Below, one piece after another: positions 1 to 8,737 of a stretch of DNA of 64,000 nucleotides (positions are counted from its first letter, which is position 1; each line of letters opens with the position of its first letter). Where the stretch lies: the NCBI GenBank assembly GCA_041392305.1, contig JAWKMJ010000007.1, forward strand, positions 62,001 through 126,000, in the 5' to 3' direction. A model generated the notes under the pieces. It was not told the DNA's origin. It was given only the letters and a program-made list of their open reading frames with translations, and did not search any database. The DNA is from JAGQYP01 sp041392305. GTDB lineage: Bacteria; Bacteroidota; Bacteroidia; Flavobacteriales_D; Crocinitomicaceae. Made by a program: the position numbers and the translations under genes.

Positions 1-870
1 GAAATTATTTGGACAGGAGCCAATGTTTTGAAAAATGCCACCGGTTATAATCTGACGCAATTGATTGTTGGATCAGAAGGAACCCTTGGAGTGATTACCA
101 AAGCCGTTTTAAAGCTCTTGCCTCATCCCACACAAGATTTACTCGTATTGGTTCCATTTAGAAGTGCTGTGCAAGCTTGTGAAGCGGTAGCAGCCATTTT
201 TAATGCAGGAATTGTCCCAAGCGGGATGGAATTCATGGAGCGAGATGCGATACTTTATACTTTGGACTTCATGGGAGATTCAACTATTTCGGTTCCCGAA
301 GATATAGAAGCACATTTGCTCATAGAAGTAGATGGAAATAACAAAGACGTATTGTTTGGGGAGATTGAAAAAATCATGGGAGTTTTAGACCAATTTGATA
401 CAGATGAAGTCTTGTTTGCCGAGGATCAGTCTCAAAAAGATAAATTATGGTCGATTCGAAGAAAAGTAGGTGAAGCCGTAAAAGCCCAAAGTATCTACAA
501 AGAAGAAGATACCGTTGTACCAAGGTTTGAATTACCTGAATTATTGAAAACGGTTAAATCGATTGGAAGAGAATACGGTTTTCAATCTGTTTGTTATGGA
601 CATGCAGGTGATGGGAATCTTCATATTAATATTTTGAAAGGGGAAATGACCGACCAACAATGGAATGATGATCTGGGAAAAGCCATTCGCAAATTGTTTG
701 AGAAAGTAGTGGCATTGGGAGGAACCATTTCCGGGGAGCATGGAATAGGTCTGGTTCAGAAAAGCTATATGGACATTCCTTTTGGAAACGTAGAATTGGA
801 TTTAATGAAAGGTATAAAAGGAGTCTTTGACCCTAACGGAATTTTAAACCCAGATAAAGTATTGAAATGA
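1..870 (+). CDS. FAD-linked oxidase, GlcD/D-lactate dehydrogenase family (C-terminal part)
   Basis: The gene enters from the left edge, so only its last 289 residues are visible; codon 1 of the window is already in frame. The first visible stretch, with ATGYNLTQL and GSEGTLGV, is the end of a PCMH-type FAD-binding domain. The rest is the FAD-oxidase C-terminal domain: YGHAGDGNLHINI at about residues 198-210, SGEHGIG at about 245, and a closing FDPNGILNPDKV. In this family these motifs line the site that oxidises a D-2-hydroxyacid (glycolate or D-lactate) while reducing FAD. The substrate cannot be told from the sequence. Its stop codon overlaps the next start (ATGA), so the two genes are probably co-translated. 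Confidence 0.9.
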   Translation, partial: EIIWTGANVLKNATGYNLTQLIVGSEGTLGVITKAVLKLLPHPTQDLLVLVPFRSAVQACEAVAAIFNAGIVPSGMEFMERDAILYTLDFMGDSTISVPEDIEAHLLIEVDGNNKDVLFGEIEKIMGVLDQFDTDEVLFAEDQSQKDKLWSIRRKVGEAVKAQSIYKEEDTVVPRFELPELLKTVKSIGREYGFQSVCYGHAGDGNLHINILKGEMTDQQWNDDLGKAIRKLFEKVVALGGTISGEHGIGLVQKSYMDIPFGNVELDLMKGIKGVFDPNGILNPDKVLK

Positions 871-1409
871 AAAAAATACTGCTGATTTGTTTTTTACTTC
901 AACCATTTCTAAGCTATTTGCAAGAGGAAAAAAGGGAGAAGGAAGAGTTTGAAATGGAACACAAACTAAGTTTTTCAAGTGGAATTACTTTCGTTCCTAG
1001 AGCCATCAATGAGGCAGGTGACAAGGAAGTAATATTTGTTCCCACATTAGGTTTGGATTATACCTTCGAATTTCATCGTTTTGTGGCTGTTGGTCTGGTG
1101 AATGAATTTGAGCTTTCTAAATATTTTGTAGAAAGGGATTCCACGAATGAGATCGAAAGGGAATACGCTTACACAGGTTTATTAGTGTTGCACATTATTC
1201 CTTTTCACAACTTTTCTATCAATTTAGGAGGGGGAGGAGAATTTGATAAACACAAAATTTTGCCATGTATCTCGGCAGGTATCGAATATGAATTGAATTT
1301 TGGGAAGAATTGGTTTGGAAAAGCCGCAATTCAATATAATTATTTGTTTAAATACCAATCAGTGGGATTTCAAGTTGGGTTTGGCTATGCCTTTAAATCT
1401 CATAAATAA
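867..1409 (+). CDS. Hypothetical exported beta-barrel-like protein
   Basis: A 180-residue protein starting with MKKILLICFLLQPFLSYL, a typical Sec signal peptide. The mature part has alternating polar and aromatic residues, glycine-rich turns (LGGGGEF) and ends with strands such as VGFQVGFGYAF, which suggests a small outer-membrane beta-barrel. No family is recognised. It starts inside the stop codon of the FAD-linked oxidase (4-base ATGA overlap), so the two are likely one operon, although no functional link is evident. The barrel assignment rests on pattern only. Confidence 0.7.
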   Translation: MKKILLICFLLQPFLSYLQEEKREKEEFEMEHKLSFSSGITFVPRAINEAGDKEVIFVPTLGLDYTFEFHRFVAVGLVNEFELSKYFVERDSTNEIEREYAYTGLLVLHIIPFHNFSINLGGGGEFDKHKILPCISAGIEYELNFGKNWFGKAAIQYNYLFKYQSVGFQVGFGYAFKSHK

Positions 1410-1505
1410 TTTGAATTGCTGAAAATAAGTATTTAGGAATCAAATCTTTACAATTTTTTAATGTAGATTTCAAGGATTAGTTTTCTCTGAGAAAAGTGAG
1501 AAGTG

Positions 1506-1513
1506 TATTTTTG
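1506..1513 (+). promoter_or_regulatory. Bacteroidota -7 box (TATTTTTG) for the LRR gene
   Basis: TATTTTTG fits the Bacteroidota -7 consensus TAnnTTTG and lies 15 bases before the ATG of the LRR gene. The -33 position has only a weak match (TTTT near 1481). Confidence 0.45.
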
Positions 1514-1528
1514 CATAAATTTTAAACG

Positions 1529-2515
1529 ATGAAACACCTACTCCTAATTACAACTCAGCTGTTTTTTTTCTTTTATTCATCTGGTAAAGAGGTTGTTAAA
1601 TGTTTTTCTGTAGAAGAGGCTCTTCAAAGAAAGAACGAGGTAACTCATTTAGATTTGTCTCATCAGCAACTAACAGAGCTTCCCGAATCGGTTTCTGAAT
1701 TAACTCATTTAGAGGAACTCAATATTTCTGGAAATCAAATTAGTAGCCTTCCTAGTTCTCTTGTAAGCCTGAAGAATTTAAAGGTATTAATTGTTGGGGA
1801 TCCGCTAAATCTAAAGGGTGGAAACAAATTTCGGTCGATTCCGGAAGTAATTTTTGAGTTGTCGAATTTGGAGTCTCTAATGCTGTCTAGGAATCAAATT
1901 CAGAGTGTTTCTGAGAATATTTCCAAATTGACTGGGCTAAGGTACTTGTATTTAAATGATAATGGAATTAAGCGATTACCTGAAAGCATTGGAGACTTAA
2001 AGCAATTAAGAGCATTATTTTTATCGAGGAATGCGCTTGTTGCTTTGCCCAGTAGTATTTCCGGATTACAGAATTTGGAAACCCTGGATCTGAAAGATAA
2101 CTTTTTAGAGCAAGTCCCAATTAGTTTAAATGAATTGAAGTCGTTGAAGAATTTAGAGTTGCAAAAGAACCAGATTAAGAAATTGAATTTCAATCTGGAT
2201 CAATTATCTATGCTACAATCACTTATTATTTCGGATAATCCGTTAAAGGATCTCGTTTTTTATGGTGGTGAAAATTCAAAGATGACCATGTTGGTTTTAT
2301 CCAGAACTCCATTAAAGGTGATGCCAAAATCACTATGGAATTTGAAAAATCTGAAAATATTAGATGTTTCGGAAAATGATCTTAGAAGATTTGAACCAGG
2401 TTTAATTCAAAAAATGGATCAACTATTGTATTTGTGGTTGGCAGGAAATTCCATTCTTCAAGAGGATATTGATGAGATCAAGAAACGTTACCCAAAAGTT
2501 ACGGTTAACTTATAG
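1529..2515 (+). CDS. Exported leucine-rich repeat protein
   Basis: A 328-residue protein with an N-terminal signal peptide (MKHLLLITTQLFFFFYSS). From about residue 38 to 320 it is built of leucine-rich repeats of about 23 residues, with the plant/bacterial-type pattern LPxSIxxLxxLxxLxLxxNxI (for example LPESIGDLKQLRALFLSRN). Such solenoids bind proteins or other ligands; nothing shows the partner. No T9SS sorting domain or membrane anchor follows the repeats. The 3' end overlaps the convergent EamA gene by 11 bases. Confidence 0.85.
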   Translation: MKHLLLITTQLFFFFYSSGKEVVKCFSVEEALQRKNEVTHLDLSHQQLTELPESVSELTHLEELNISGNQISSLPSSLVSLKNLKVLIVGDPLNLKGGNKFRSIPEVIFELSNLESLMLSRNQIQSVSENISKLTGLRYLYLNDNGIKRLPESIGDLKQLRALFLSRNALVALPSSISGLQNLETLDLKDNFLEQVPISLNELKSLKNLELQKNQIKKLNFNLDQLSMLQSLIISDNPLKDLVFYGGENSKMTMLVLSRTPLKVMPKSLWNLKNLKILDVSENDLRRFEPGLIQKMDQLLYLWLAGNSILQEDIDEIKKRYPKVTVNL

Positions 2516-3422
2516 TTTTTTGAGTGTTCCTTCTTTTCAACGAATCCATAATTTTCCCAATCGAATTCAAAAGCACGCCCGAAATAATTAGGAGAATTCC
2601 CAGATAGAGCATGGGTACCAAATCTTCGAAGAACACAAAACTACCGATAAAAATTGCGTAGATAGCTCCAAAATACTTGAAAGGAGTTACAATCGATGCT
2701 TTTTCGGCATGTAAGGCTTTGGTCATGTAAATTTGGGCAATCTGAGTGAAAATACCGATGATCAGAATTAAAATCCACTCAGCTCCTTGAGGAATGACAA
2801 ATCCATTGGCTAGGGAAATAATCAAAGTGATAGGAGTAGAAATCAAAGGAAAATACATGACAATGGTTATCGGGGCATCAGTTAGACGACACTTCATGAT
2901 GGCATTGTAGGCAATACCTGATCCAAGAGCCGAAACAACTCCCATGATCACCCAAAAAGGATCAATTGCCGCAGTATCCACATCTCCTTTGGTAAAACCA
3001 ATTAGGACAACCCCTGCAAAGGAAATCGCAAAATACAACCACTGAATGGGTTTCACTTTTTCATTCACCAGAAAAATGGCAAAAATGACAGTAAATACTG
3101 GGGAAAGATATTGAACGGTTGTTGCAATAGCCAAAGGAAGGTTTTTGATTGTATAGAAGAATAAAGTCAATGCGGTGGCTCCAAAAACACCTCGCACAAT
3201 CAGCCATTTCTTGTTATTTCCAAAAAAGGGAATCCCTTTGGCTTTGATTATGGCAATACAAATCGAAAGCGAAATGATACTTCTAAAAAAGACAATTTGA
3301 AAAGGGGAGTAGTCTTGAGTTTCCAGTTCAAATACACTGTCTGAACCCGCTAAGATCTTCACACATAAATTGACTAAAGCAAAGCATGTGGTGGAGATCA
3401 ATATGTAAAAGATGCCTTTCAA
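2505..3422 (-). CDS. EamA/DMT-family permease
   Basis: A 305-residue integral membrane protein with about ten hydrophobic segments arranged as two EamA halves (about 5-145 and 160-290), the layout of the drug/metabolite transporter superfamily. Motifs include the first-half segment FYTIKNLPLAIATTVQYLSP and the second-half AEKASIVTPFKYFGAIYA. Family members export small metabolites or amino acids across the inner membrane; the substrate here is unknown. It starts 1 base after the prfC stop on the same strand, so it is probably in the prfC operon. Confidence 0.85.
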   Translation of the reverse strand: MKGIFYILISTTCFALVNLCVKILAGSDSVFELETQDYSPFQIVFFRSIISLSICIAIIKAKGIPFFGNNKKWLIVRGVFGATALTLFFYTIKNLPLAIATTVQYLSPVFTVIFAIFLVNEKVKPIQWLYFAISFAGVVLIGFTKGDVDTAAIDPFWVIMGVVSALGSGIAYNAIMKCRLTDAPITIVMYFPLISTPITLIISLANGFVIPQGAEWILILIIGIFTQIAQIYMTKALHAEKASIVTPFKYFGAIYAIFIGSFVFFEDLVPMLYLGILLIISGVLLNSIGKIMDSLKRRNTQKTIS

Positions 3423-3423
3423 A

Positions 3424-5019
3424 TTATGCTTCTTCCACTTTGAAGTCTGAGTTGGTGTGGAATTCCAAATCCGGATAATCCTGCTGGGCTGAACTCAACA
3501 GAAAGGCCGTTTCAGCCAGGAAGACGTAATTATCATCTTTGTCTTTGGCAATATTACCTGTTTTGGCTCTTAAAAATTGTTGTAGTTGAGCCTCATTATC
3601 CGTCGTAATCCAACAAGCCTTAAAGTAATTTCTTGGTCTGAAATCTGCTTTAGCCCCGTATTCATGTTCTAAACGGTATTGGATAACATCAAACTGAAGT
3701 GCTCCAACTGTCCCTACAATTTTTCTATTTCCTGGTTGTTGCACGAAAAGCTGTGCAACTCCCTCATCCGTCAACTGTTGGATTCCTTTTTCCAGTTGTT
3801 TGGTTTTCATTGGGTCCTTGTTTTCCAATTCCATGAAAATCTCAGGTGAAAAACTTGGAATACCCTTAAAATTAAAGTCTTCTCCCTCTGTCAAAGTATC
3901 TCCAATTTTGAAGTTACCTGTGTCGTACAATCCAACTACATCTCCTGGGTAAGCTTCATCAATAATTGATTTATCTTGAGCCATGAAGGAAGTTGGATTC
4001 GAGAATTTTAGTTTTTTATCCAAACGAATATTCTTGTAGAATTTATTTCTTTCAAAAGTTCCCGAACAAATTCTTAAAAAGGCAATTCTATCGCGGTGTT
4101 TGGGATCCAGATTCGCATGAATTTTAAAAATGAATCCACTAAAATCTTTGTCGTTGGGCTCTACCAAACCTTTACTCGTTTCTCTTCCAACAGGATTTGG
4201 AGAAATCTCAATAAAGGAATCTAATAGTTCCTTGACACCGAAATTATTGATGGCAGAACCAAAAAATACCGGCGCGACTTCACCTTTTAAATAAGTTGCT
4301 CGATCGAAATCATCATAAACACCTTCAACCAATTCCAATTCTTCACGGAGTTGGGCTGCTTTATCCTCACCAACCAATTTGTCAATTTCTGGATCATCAA
4401 CTGAATCAAAAGAAGCAATATCTTCTTCGATTTTAGTTTTGTTGGCAGAAAACAGATTCAGTTTATTTTGATAGATCGAATAAATCCCCTTAAAATCCAT
4501 TCCCATTCCAATAGGCCAGGAGAGAGGACGTACTTTGATGTCTAATTTTTCTTCCAACTCATCTAACAAATCAAAAGGATCACGTCCTTCACGATCGAGT
4601 TTATTAATGAAGATGATCACGGGAGTATTTCTCATTCGGCACACTTCCATTAATCTTTCGGTCTGAGCCTCCACACCGTTTGCGCAGTCGATAACAAGAA
4701 TTACAGAATCCACTGCTGTCAATGTACGGTATGTGTCTTCTGCAAAATCCTTGTGACCCGGAGTATCCAGAATATTGATTTGTTTTCCCTGATATTTGAA
4801 AGCCATTACAGAAGTCGCTACTGAGATTCCTCTTTGTTTCTCAATCTCCATGAAATCCGAAGTCGCTGTTTTTTTGATCTTATTGGATTTCACCGCTCCG
4901 GCAGTCTGAATAGCTCCACCAAAAAGAAGTAATTTTTCAGTTAGAGTAGTTTTTCCAGCATCCGGGTGAGAAATAATTCCAAAGGTTCTTCTTTTTTCAA
5001 TCTCTTCTTTCAGGCTCAT
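3424..5019 (-). CDS. prfC: Peptide chain release factor 3 (RF3)
   Basis: A 531-residue translational GTPase that recycles RF1/RF2 from the ribosome after peptide release. GTPase motifs are intact: P-loop SHPDAGKTT at residues 17-25, switch I in EKQRGISVATSVM, G3 DTPGHKDFAEDT and G4 NKLDREGRDPFD. Domain II and the RF3-specific C-terminal domain follow; the length fits the family (about 530). I chose the ATG at 5019 (MSLKEEIEKRR). A longer reading frame opens at a TTG at 5043, but that codon overlaps a -7 box at 5041-5048, so it lies at or before the likely transcription start. Confidence 0.93.
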   Translation of the reverse strand: MSLKEEIEKRRTFGIISHPDAGKTTLTEKLLLFGGAIQTAGAVKSNKIKKTATSDFMEIEKQRGISVATSVMAFKYQGKQINILDTPGHKDFAEDTYRTLTAVDSVILVIDCANGVEAQTERLMEVCRMRNTPVIIFINKLDREGRDPFDLLDELEEKLDIKVRPLSWPIGMGMDFKGIYSIYQNKLNLFSANKTKIEEDIASFDSVDDPEIDKLVGEDKAAQLREELELVEGVYDDFDRATYLKGEVAPVFFGSAINNFGVKELLDSFIEISPNPVGRETSKGLVEPNDKDFSGFIFKIHANLDPKHRDRIAFLRICSGTFERNKFYKNIRLDKKLKFSNPTSFMAQDKSIIDEAYPGDVVGLYDTGNFKIGDTLTEGEDFNFKGIPSFSPEIFMELENKDPMKTKQLEKGIQQLTDEGVAQLFVQQPGNRKIVGTVGALQFDVIQYRLEHEYGAKADFRPRNYFKACWITTDNEAQLQQFLRAKTGNIAKDKDDNYVFLAETAFLLSSAQQDYPDLEFHTNSDFKVEEA

Positions 5020-5040
5020 ATTCTGTTGTATTTGCGGGTG

Positions 5041-5048
5041 CAAAAATA
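5041..5048 (-). promoter_or_regulatory. -7 box (TATTTTTG) for prfC
   Basis: On the minus strand this reads TATTTTTG, a match to TAnnTTTG, 22 bases before the ATG at 5019. It supports that start over the TTG at 5043. No convincing -33 TTG is seen, because the upstream DNA is repeat sequence. Confidence 0.45.
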
Positions 5049-5062
5049 GGGAAATAATTATG

Positions 5063-5118
5063 AATTAAGAATGAACAATTAAGAATGAACAATTAAGAAT
5101 GAACAATTAAGAATGAAC
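5063..5118. repeat. Four perfect 14-bp tandem repeats (AATTAAGAATGAAC)
   Basis: Four exact copies of AATTAAGAATGAAC stand head to tail (5063, 5077, 5091, 5105), then degrade into related AAAAATGAACAATG words up to about 5150. Similar AAAAATGAAAAATT words occur at 57070-57110. The array lies just upstream of prfC. The stretch 5119-5282 holds more degenerate sequence, including a GC-richer piece at 5180-5220, and no gene. Confidence 0.9.
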
Positions 5119-5282
5119 AGTGAATAATTAAAAATGAACAATGAAAAATGGAATATGAGGGATTCTAGTTTTGGAATTTTCTCCGTGAATCGCCGTGGTT
5201 CACCGGCATCTCCGTGTAGCTTTTGCAAGACATTTTATTAAGACGGTTTTTGCGTAGGATTCGGGGATCCTCCGCAGCAAAT

Positions 5283-5387
5283 CAAAATGCAAAATGCAAA
5301 ATGCAAAGTTCAAAGTTCAAAGTGCAAAGTGCAAAGTGCAAAATGCAAAATTCAAAGTGCAAAGTGCAAAATGCAAAGTGCAAAATT
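5283..5387. repeat. Heptamer array, 15 units of CAAA(A/G)T(G/T)
   Basis: Fifteen consecutive 7-base units without a break in phase. Every unit is CAAA, then A or G, then T, then G or T. Only positions 5 and 7 vary, giving the four words CAAAATG, CAAAGTG, CAAAGTT and CAAAATT. A second array of the same heptamer (10 units, position 7 always T) lies at 46296-46365. No coding function: long reading frames across it are by-products of the 7-bp period lacking stops. Confidence 0.95.
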
Positions 5388-5404
5388 AAGAGGGATAGAA
5401 CATT

Positions 5405-5490
5405 TACTCAAAACTCTTGCTCAAATCTCTTACTCTTGCTCAAAACTCTTGCTCTTGCTCAAATCTCTTGCTCACTACTCTTGCTCAATC
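5405..5490. repeat. CTCTTGCTCAAA-type repeat block (GAGCAAGAG family)
   Basis: Runs of CTCTTGCTC and CTCTTACTC separated by AAA or AAAT; read on the other strand they are GAGCAAGAG words. The block runs into the 3' end of the minus-strand lipoprotein gene and provides its last codons (GAG CAA GAG TAG, Glu-Gln-Glu-stop). Related blocks are at 31926-32054, 42635-42696 and 55678-55797. Confidence 0.9.
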
Positions 5491-6206
5491 CTAACCCCAT
5501 CATACACCGGCCAGATTTTCTTTTCGTAGGAGAAAAAGGAGGTGTCTTTTGGATTACCTTTTGTGTCAAATTGGTAAATGCTGTCCTTTTCGAAATTCAG
5601 GAGGTATTTGGTTTGACCGTTTTCGTAAAACACCTTGTGTTCGCCTACTGGAACTCCTCGAATATTCGACTTTTTCAGGATCTTTCCTTCATATAGTTTT
5701 TTGCCCGAGAGGTAATTTATTTTGAGATCGATGGAATCAAGTTCAGTAGAGAAAATGATTTTTTTAAAATTTCCTTGAGCCAAATCTTTCGGAAAAGTGG
5801 AGAATACCCGCTTATCATTTTGGTAAATGGTTAAGTAATCAGCCACTTTGGCTCCGTCCTGGTACTCCTGAGAAATTCCATTTTTCTTACCGTTGGCGAA
5901 GTGAGTTTCTAAAACTTTTCCTTTGTCCAATTTTTGTGTCTGTAGCCCATGAAGCTTTCCTTCTTTATAGAATTCTGTCTTCCAAACCTGACCATCTACT
6001 TCGATCTCCCATTTCCCAATTTTCCGACCCAAAGAATCCGTTTCATTCAAAGTCGAATCCCCATCATCAGGTTTGTTGTATTCAGGCGGCTTCACATCCA
6101 AACGAGCAGGTTGTTTTGGCTTCACTGGCTCTTCCTCTTCCCCCATATCGGTAGAACAAGAAACAACTACAAGCCCAACAAACAATATGTAAATTCTCCC
6201 AATCAT
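5475..6206 (-). CDS. Lipoprotein with MORN-type (YwqK-like) repeats
   Basis: A 243-residue predicted lipoprotein. MIGRIYILFVGLVVVSC is a signal peptide ending in a lipobox with Cys at residue 17, followed by an acidic, proline-rich linker. The body has repeats of the MORN_2/YwqK type (for example EGKLHGLQTQKL, NGKKNGISQEY, YENGQTKYLL). In this class such repeats form short beta hairpins, often for peptide or membrane contact; the role is not known. The ATG at 6206 has an AGGAAGG ribosome site 7 bases upstream and is preferred over a TTG at 6227. The last residues IEQE and the stop codon come from the GAGCAAGAG repeat. Confidence 0.75.
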   Translation of the reverse strand: MIGRIYILFVGLVVVSCSTDMGEEEEPVKPKQPARLDVKPPEYNKPDDGDSTLNETDSLGRKIGKWEIEVDGQVWKTEFYKEGKLHGLQTQKLDKGKVLETHFANGKKNGISQEYQDGAKVADYLTIYQNDKRVFSTFPKDLAQGNFKKIIFSTELDSIDLKINYLSGKKLYEGKILKKSNIRGVPVGEHKVFYENGQTKYLLNFEKDSIYQFDTKGNPKDTSFFSYEKKIWPVYDGVRIEQE

Positions 6207-6252
6207 CCGAATCCTTCCTTCAATCAATTGTTAATTTTTAATTTTTAATTTT

Positions 6253-6996
6253 TCATTGCAAAAAGTACTTTCCTTTCTCGTCAATAGAGATCTTACTCAG
6301 CGTTTTCTTCTCTTCAAAATCTTTGAAAATGGGTTGCAAATTAGGCCAAAGTTTTTCGGCTCCTTCCGCGTATTCTGAATAACTTGGTATTGTTTTTAAA
6401 TCAAAATTCATTCTAAACGGGAAGATGTGAACGGGAATTTCGTGTCCTTTATTTTTTGACTCCACACATAAAACATAAAATTCCTTGATGAATTCATCAG
6501 TGATTGGAATGCATCCGATAGTCACACAATTTCCATGAATGAAAATATCTCCGCCTTTACTTTTGTAAGGACTATTGATTCTGTCTGCTTTGTTTGGATA
6601 GCTCACTCCAAGACTCAAGTAGAAATTAGACCATGGATTAAATCGATCAATGGTGTAGACTCCTTCTGGAATTTGTAAATCCCCTTGTTTCATTTTCGGA
6701 CCAAGAATTCCAGAGAAACTGCAAAATTTGTACGTTTTGAATAAATGGTACTTGCCATCTGATTTTTGAATCCAGACTTCCAAATCCATCTCTTTTTTCA
6801 AGGCTCTAATGAATATCTTATTAATCTTACTGAATTCAAATCCTTTAGCTTCCAGTTCTTTTTTAAGTGAAGATTCCTTTTCGCTATAAGCAGTTCGAAC
6901 TCTCGAGTAGGTTTTTTGTTTTTCCTTGAAGCCGGTTTGTGGATCTGAAGACATAAAGAATAAACCGATGATAAGTAAATTGAATACCTTTAACAT
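6253..6996 (-). CDS. L,D-transpeptidase-fold (YkuD, YafK/DpaA-like) murein protein
   Basis: A 247-residue protein with an N-terminal hydrophobic segment (LLIIGLFFMSS) that would send it to the periplasm. The YkuD catalytic signature is clear: IFIHGNCVTIGCIPITD near residues 150-166, with His and the nucleophilic Cys of GC in place. The region before it (DGKYHLFKTY...GPKMKQGDLQIPEGVY) is the usual entry strand. The family makes or cleaves L,D-linked peptidoglycan crosslinks or releases proteins from murein; the long form with IPITDE resembles E. coli YafK/DpaA. A -7-like TAAATTTG lies at 7007-7014 on this strand, which leaves an unusually short leader. Confidence 0.85.
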   Translation of the reverse strand: MLKVFNLLIIGLFFMSSDPQTGFKEKQKTYSRVRTAYSEKESSLKKELEAKGFEFSKINKIFIRALKKEMDLEVWIQKSDGKYHLFKTYKFCSFSGILGPKMKQGDLQIPEGVYTIDRFNPWSNFYLSLGVSYPNKADRINSPYKSKGGDIFIHGNCVTIGCIPITDEFIKEFYVLCVESKNKGHEIPVHIFPFRMNFDLKTIPSYSEYAEGAEKLWPNLQPIFKDFEEKKTLSKISIDEKGKYFLQ

Positions 6997-7092
6997 AATT
7001 TAAGCCCAAATTTAGAGGAAAATAAAGAAATTTGCGTTTTATTGTTAACCTTTAGGTTTAATTAACATTATTCTAGAAAAAAGTAACAAACT

Positions 7093-8700
7093 ATGAGCCA
7101 AACAAATATTTACAAGTCCTTACTGATCCTAATTGCAATGATTCCATTTATCGGAGTGGCTCAATTAGATGAACTCGCTGAGGAGCAACTTAAGACGACA
7201 AAGAAATTTTCTGAAGTTTATCGATATGTTGACAATTTATACCTCGAAGAGATCGATGGCCCGAAATTAACAGAAACAGCCATTCGAGCAATGTTGGAGG
7301 AATTGGATCCACATTCAGTCTACATTTCAGCAGAAGAAGTTGAAGAGGCAAATCGGAATATCGTTGGAAGTTTTGTAGGTGTTGGAATACGTTTTCAGAT
7401 ATTGAAGGATACATTGATGGTAGTGAATCCAATTCCAGGTGGACCTTCAGCAAAAGTAGGTGTGCGAGCTGGAGACAAAATTATCAAAATCAATGAGGAG
7501 ATTGTAGCTGGAGTAGGATTGAAAAACTCAGGAGTAAGAGATCGTCTATTAGGAGAAAAAGGTTCAAAAGTAATTTTATCGATTTATAGAAAAGGATCTA
7601 AAAAGTTAGTAGAATATGAGATCAAAAGAGATAAGATTCCTGTGTTTAGTGTGCCAACAAGTTATATGATTGATGACGAGATTGGATATTTAAAATTGAC
7701 TTCATTTTCCAGAACATCTTATGATGAAATTCATGAGGCTATTGAGAAGTTGAAGGAACTAGGAATGAAAAAACTGATTTTTGATTTACAAGATAATGGA
7801 GGAGGATTGCTTTATGCATCTAAGCAAATTGCCGATGAATTTTTGGGCGATGATCGTATGATCGTGTACTCTGAAGGAAGAGCACAGCCAAAGAAAACTT
7901 ATGTAGCAGACAAAAAAGGAATCTTTGAGAAGGGCGATGTGATCTTTCTAATTGATGAGAGTACGGCTTCTGCTAGTGAGATTTTATCCGGAGCCATTCA
8001 GGATTGGGATAGAGGAGTGATTATTGGAAGAAGATCGTTCGGAAAGGGGTTGGTACAGCGTCCTATTGATTTGTCTGATGGCTCTCAAATTAGACTTACT
8101 ATCGCAAGATACTTCACACCTTCTGGCAGATGGATTCAGAAACCTTATGAGGATCACGATGCTTACAGAAACGATTATATCAAACGATTTGAATCTGGCG
8201 AACTCATGAGCAAAGATAGCATTCAATTACCAGATTCTTTGAAATACCAGACTTTGGTGAATAAAAGAGAAATATACGGTGGTGGAGGAATTGTTCCAGA
8301 TATATTCGTTCCAATTGATACCACACAAGTTTCTGAGATGTACAAAGATATTTTGAGAAAGGGAGTGATTAATTCATTTTCGCTTGAGTACGTAGATCAA
8401 AATAGAAAAGAACTTTTTACAAAGTACCCATCTTTCGAAGATTTCAAGTCAACCCTAGATATTTCTGAAATTACTGATGCATTCTGGAAAAGAGTAGAGG
8501 AAGAAGGAATTGAGATTGTGGAAGAAGATAAAAAGATATCCGGACATCTGATTGAATTGAGGGTGAAGGCATCTATGGCCAATGATCTTTGGGATTTTGG
8601 TAAATATTATGAAATCATCAATGTAGAAAATGATGTATTATCTAAAGCTATTGAAGTTTTTAAGACTAAAGGAGCTTATGAGAAAATCTTAAAGAAGTAA
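7093..8700 (+). CDS. S41 family C-terminal processing peptidase (CtpA/Prc type)
   Basis: A 535-residue periplasmic serine protease with a signal peptide (IAMIPFIGVAQ). A PDZ domain spans about residues 90-175 (VGVGIRF...GPSAKVGVRAGDKI) and presents substrate C-termini. The catalytic domain follows with DESTASASEILSGA; Ser293 and Lys318 (RSFGKG) are 25 residues apart, the same spacing as the Ser/Lys dyad of E. coli Prc. A C-terminal extension of about 140 residues (IVPDIFVPID onward) is usual in Bacteroidota homologues. It probably trims exported proteins or murein enzymes. The murein-acting YkuD protein is divergent next to it, which is suggestive only. Confidence 0.92.
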   Translation: MSQTNIYKSLLILIAMIPFIGVAQLDELAEEQLKTTKKFSEVYRYVDNLYLEEIDGPKLTETAIRAMLEELDPHSVYISAEEVEEANRNIVGSFVGVGIRFQILKDTLMVVNPIPGGPSAKVGVRAGDKIIKINEEIVAGVGLKNSGVRDRLLGEKGSKVILSIYRKGSKKLVEYEIKRDKIPVFSVPTSYMIDDEIGYLKLTSFSRTSYDEIHEAIEKLKELGMKKLIFDLQDNGGGLLYASKQIADEFLGDDRMIVYSEGRAQPKKTYVADKKGIFEKGDVIFLIDESTASASEILSGAIQDWDRGVIIGRRSFGKGLVQRPIDLSDGSQIRLTIARYFTPSGRWIQKPYEDHDAYRNDYIKRFESGELMSKDSIQLPDSLKYQTLVNKREIYGGGGIVPDIFVPIDTTQVSEMYKDILRKGVINSFSLEYVDQNRKELFTKYPSFEDFKSTLDISEITDAFWKRVEEEGIEIVEEDKKISGHLIELRVKASMANDLWDFGKYYEIINVENDVLSKAIEVFKTKGAYEKILKK

Positions 8701-8704
8701 TTTT

Positions 8705-8712
8705 TAATTTTG
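8705..8712 (+). promoter_or_regulatory. -7 box (TAATTTTG) before the DUF1573 gene
   Basis: TAATTTTG matches TAnnTTTG, 26 bases before the ATG of the DUF1573 lipoprotein. It suggests the gene can be transcribed apart from the protease gene that ends at 8700. No clear -33 element is visible. Confidence 0.35.
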
Positions 8713-8737
8713 CTAAACCAAACATTTTAAAAGTAAG

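Noticed and set aside
5283..5387. Heptamer and GAGCAA arrays as CRISPR arrays
   Set aside because: Units of 6-14 bases with no spacers and no cas genes nearby; they are simple tandem repeats.
5223..5696. Plus-strand frames over the 5.2-5.7 kb repeats
   Set aside because: They read the heptamer and CTCTTGCTC repeats and the antisense of the MORN lipoprotein; no credible protein composition.
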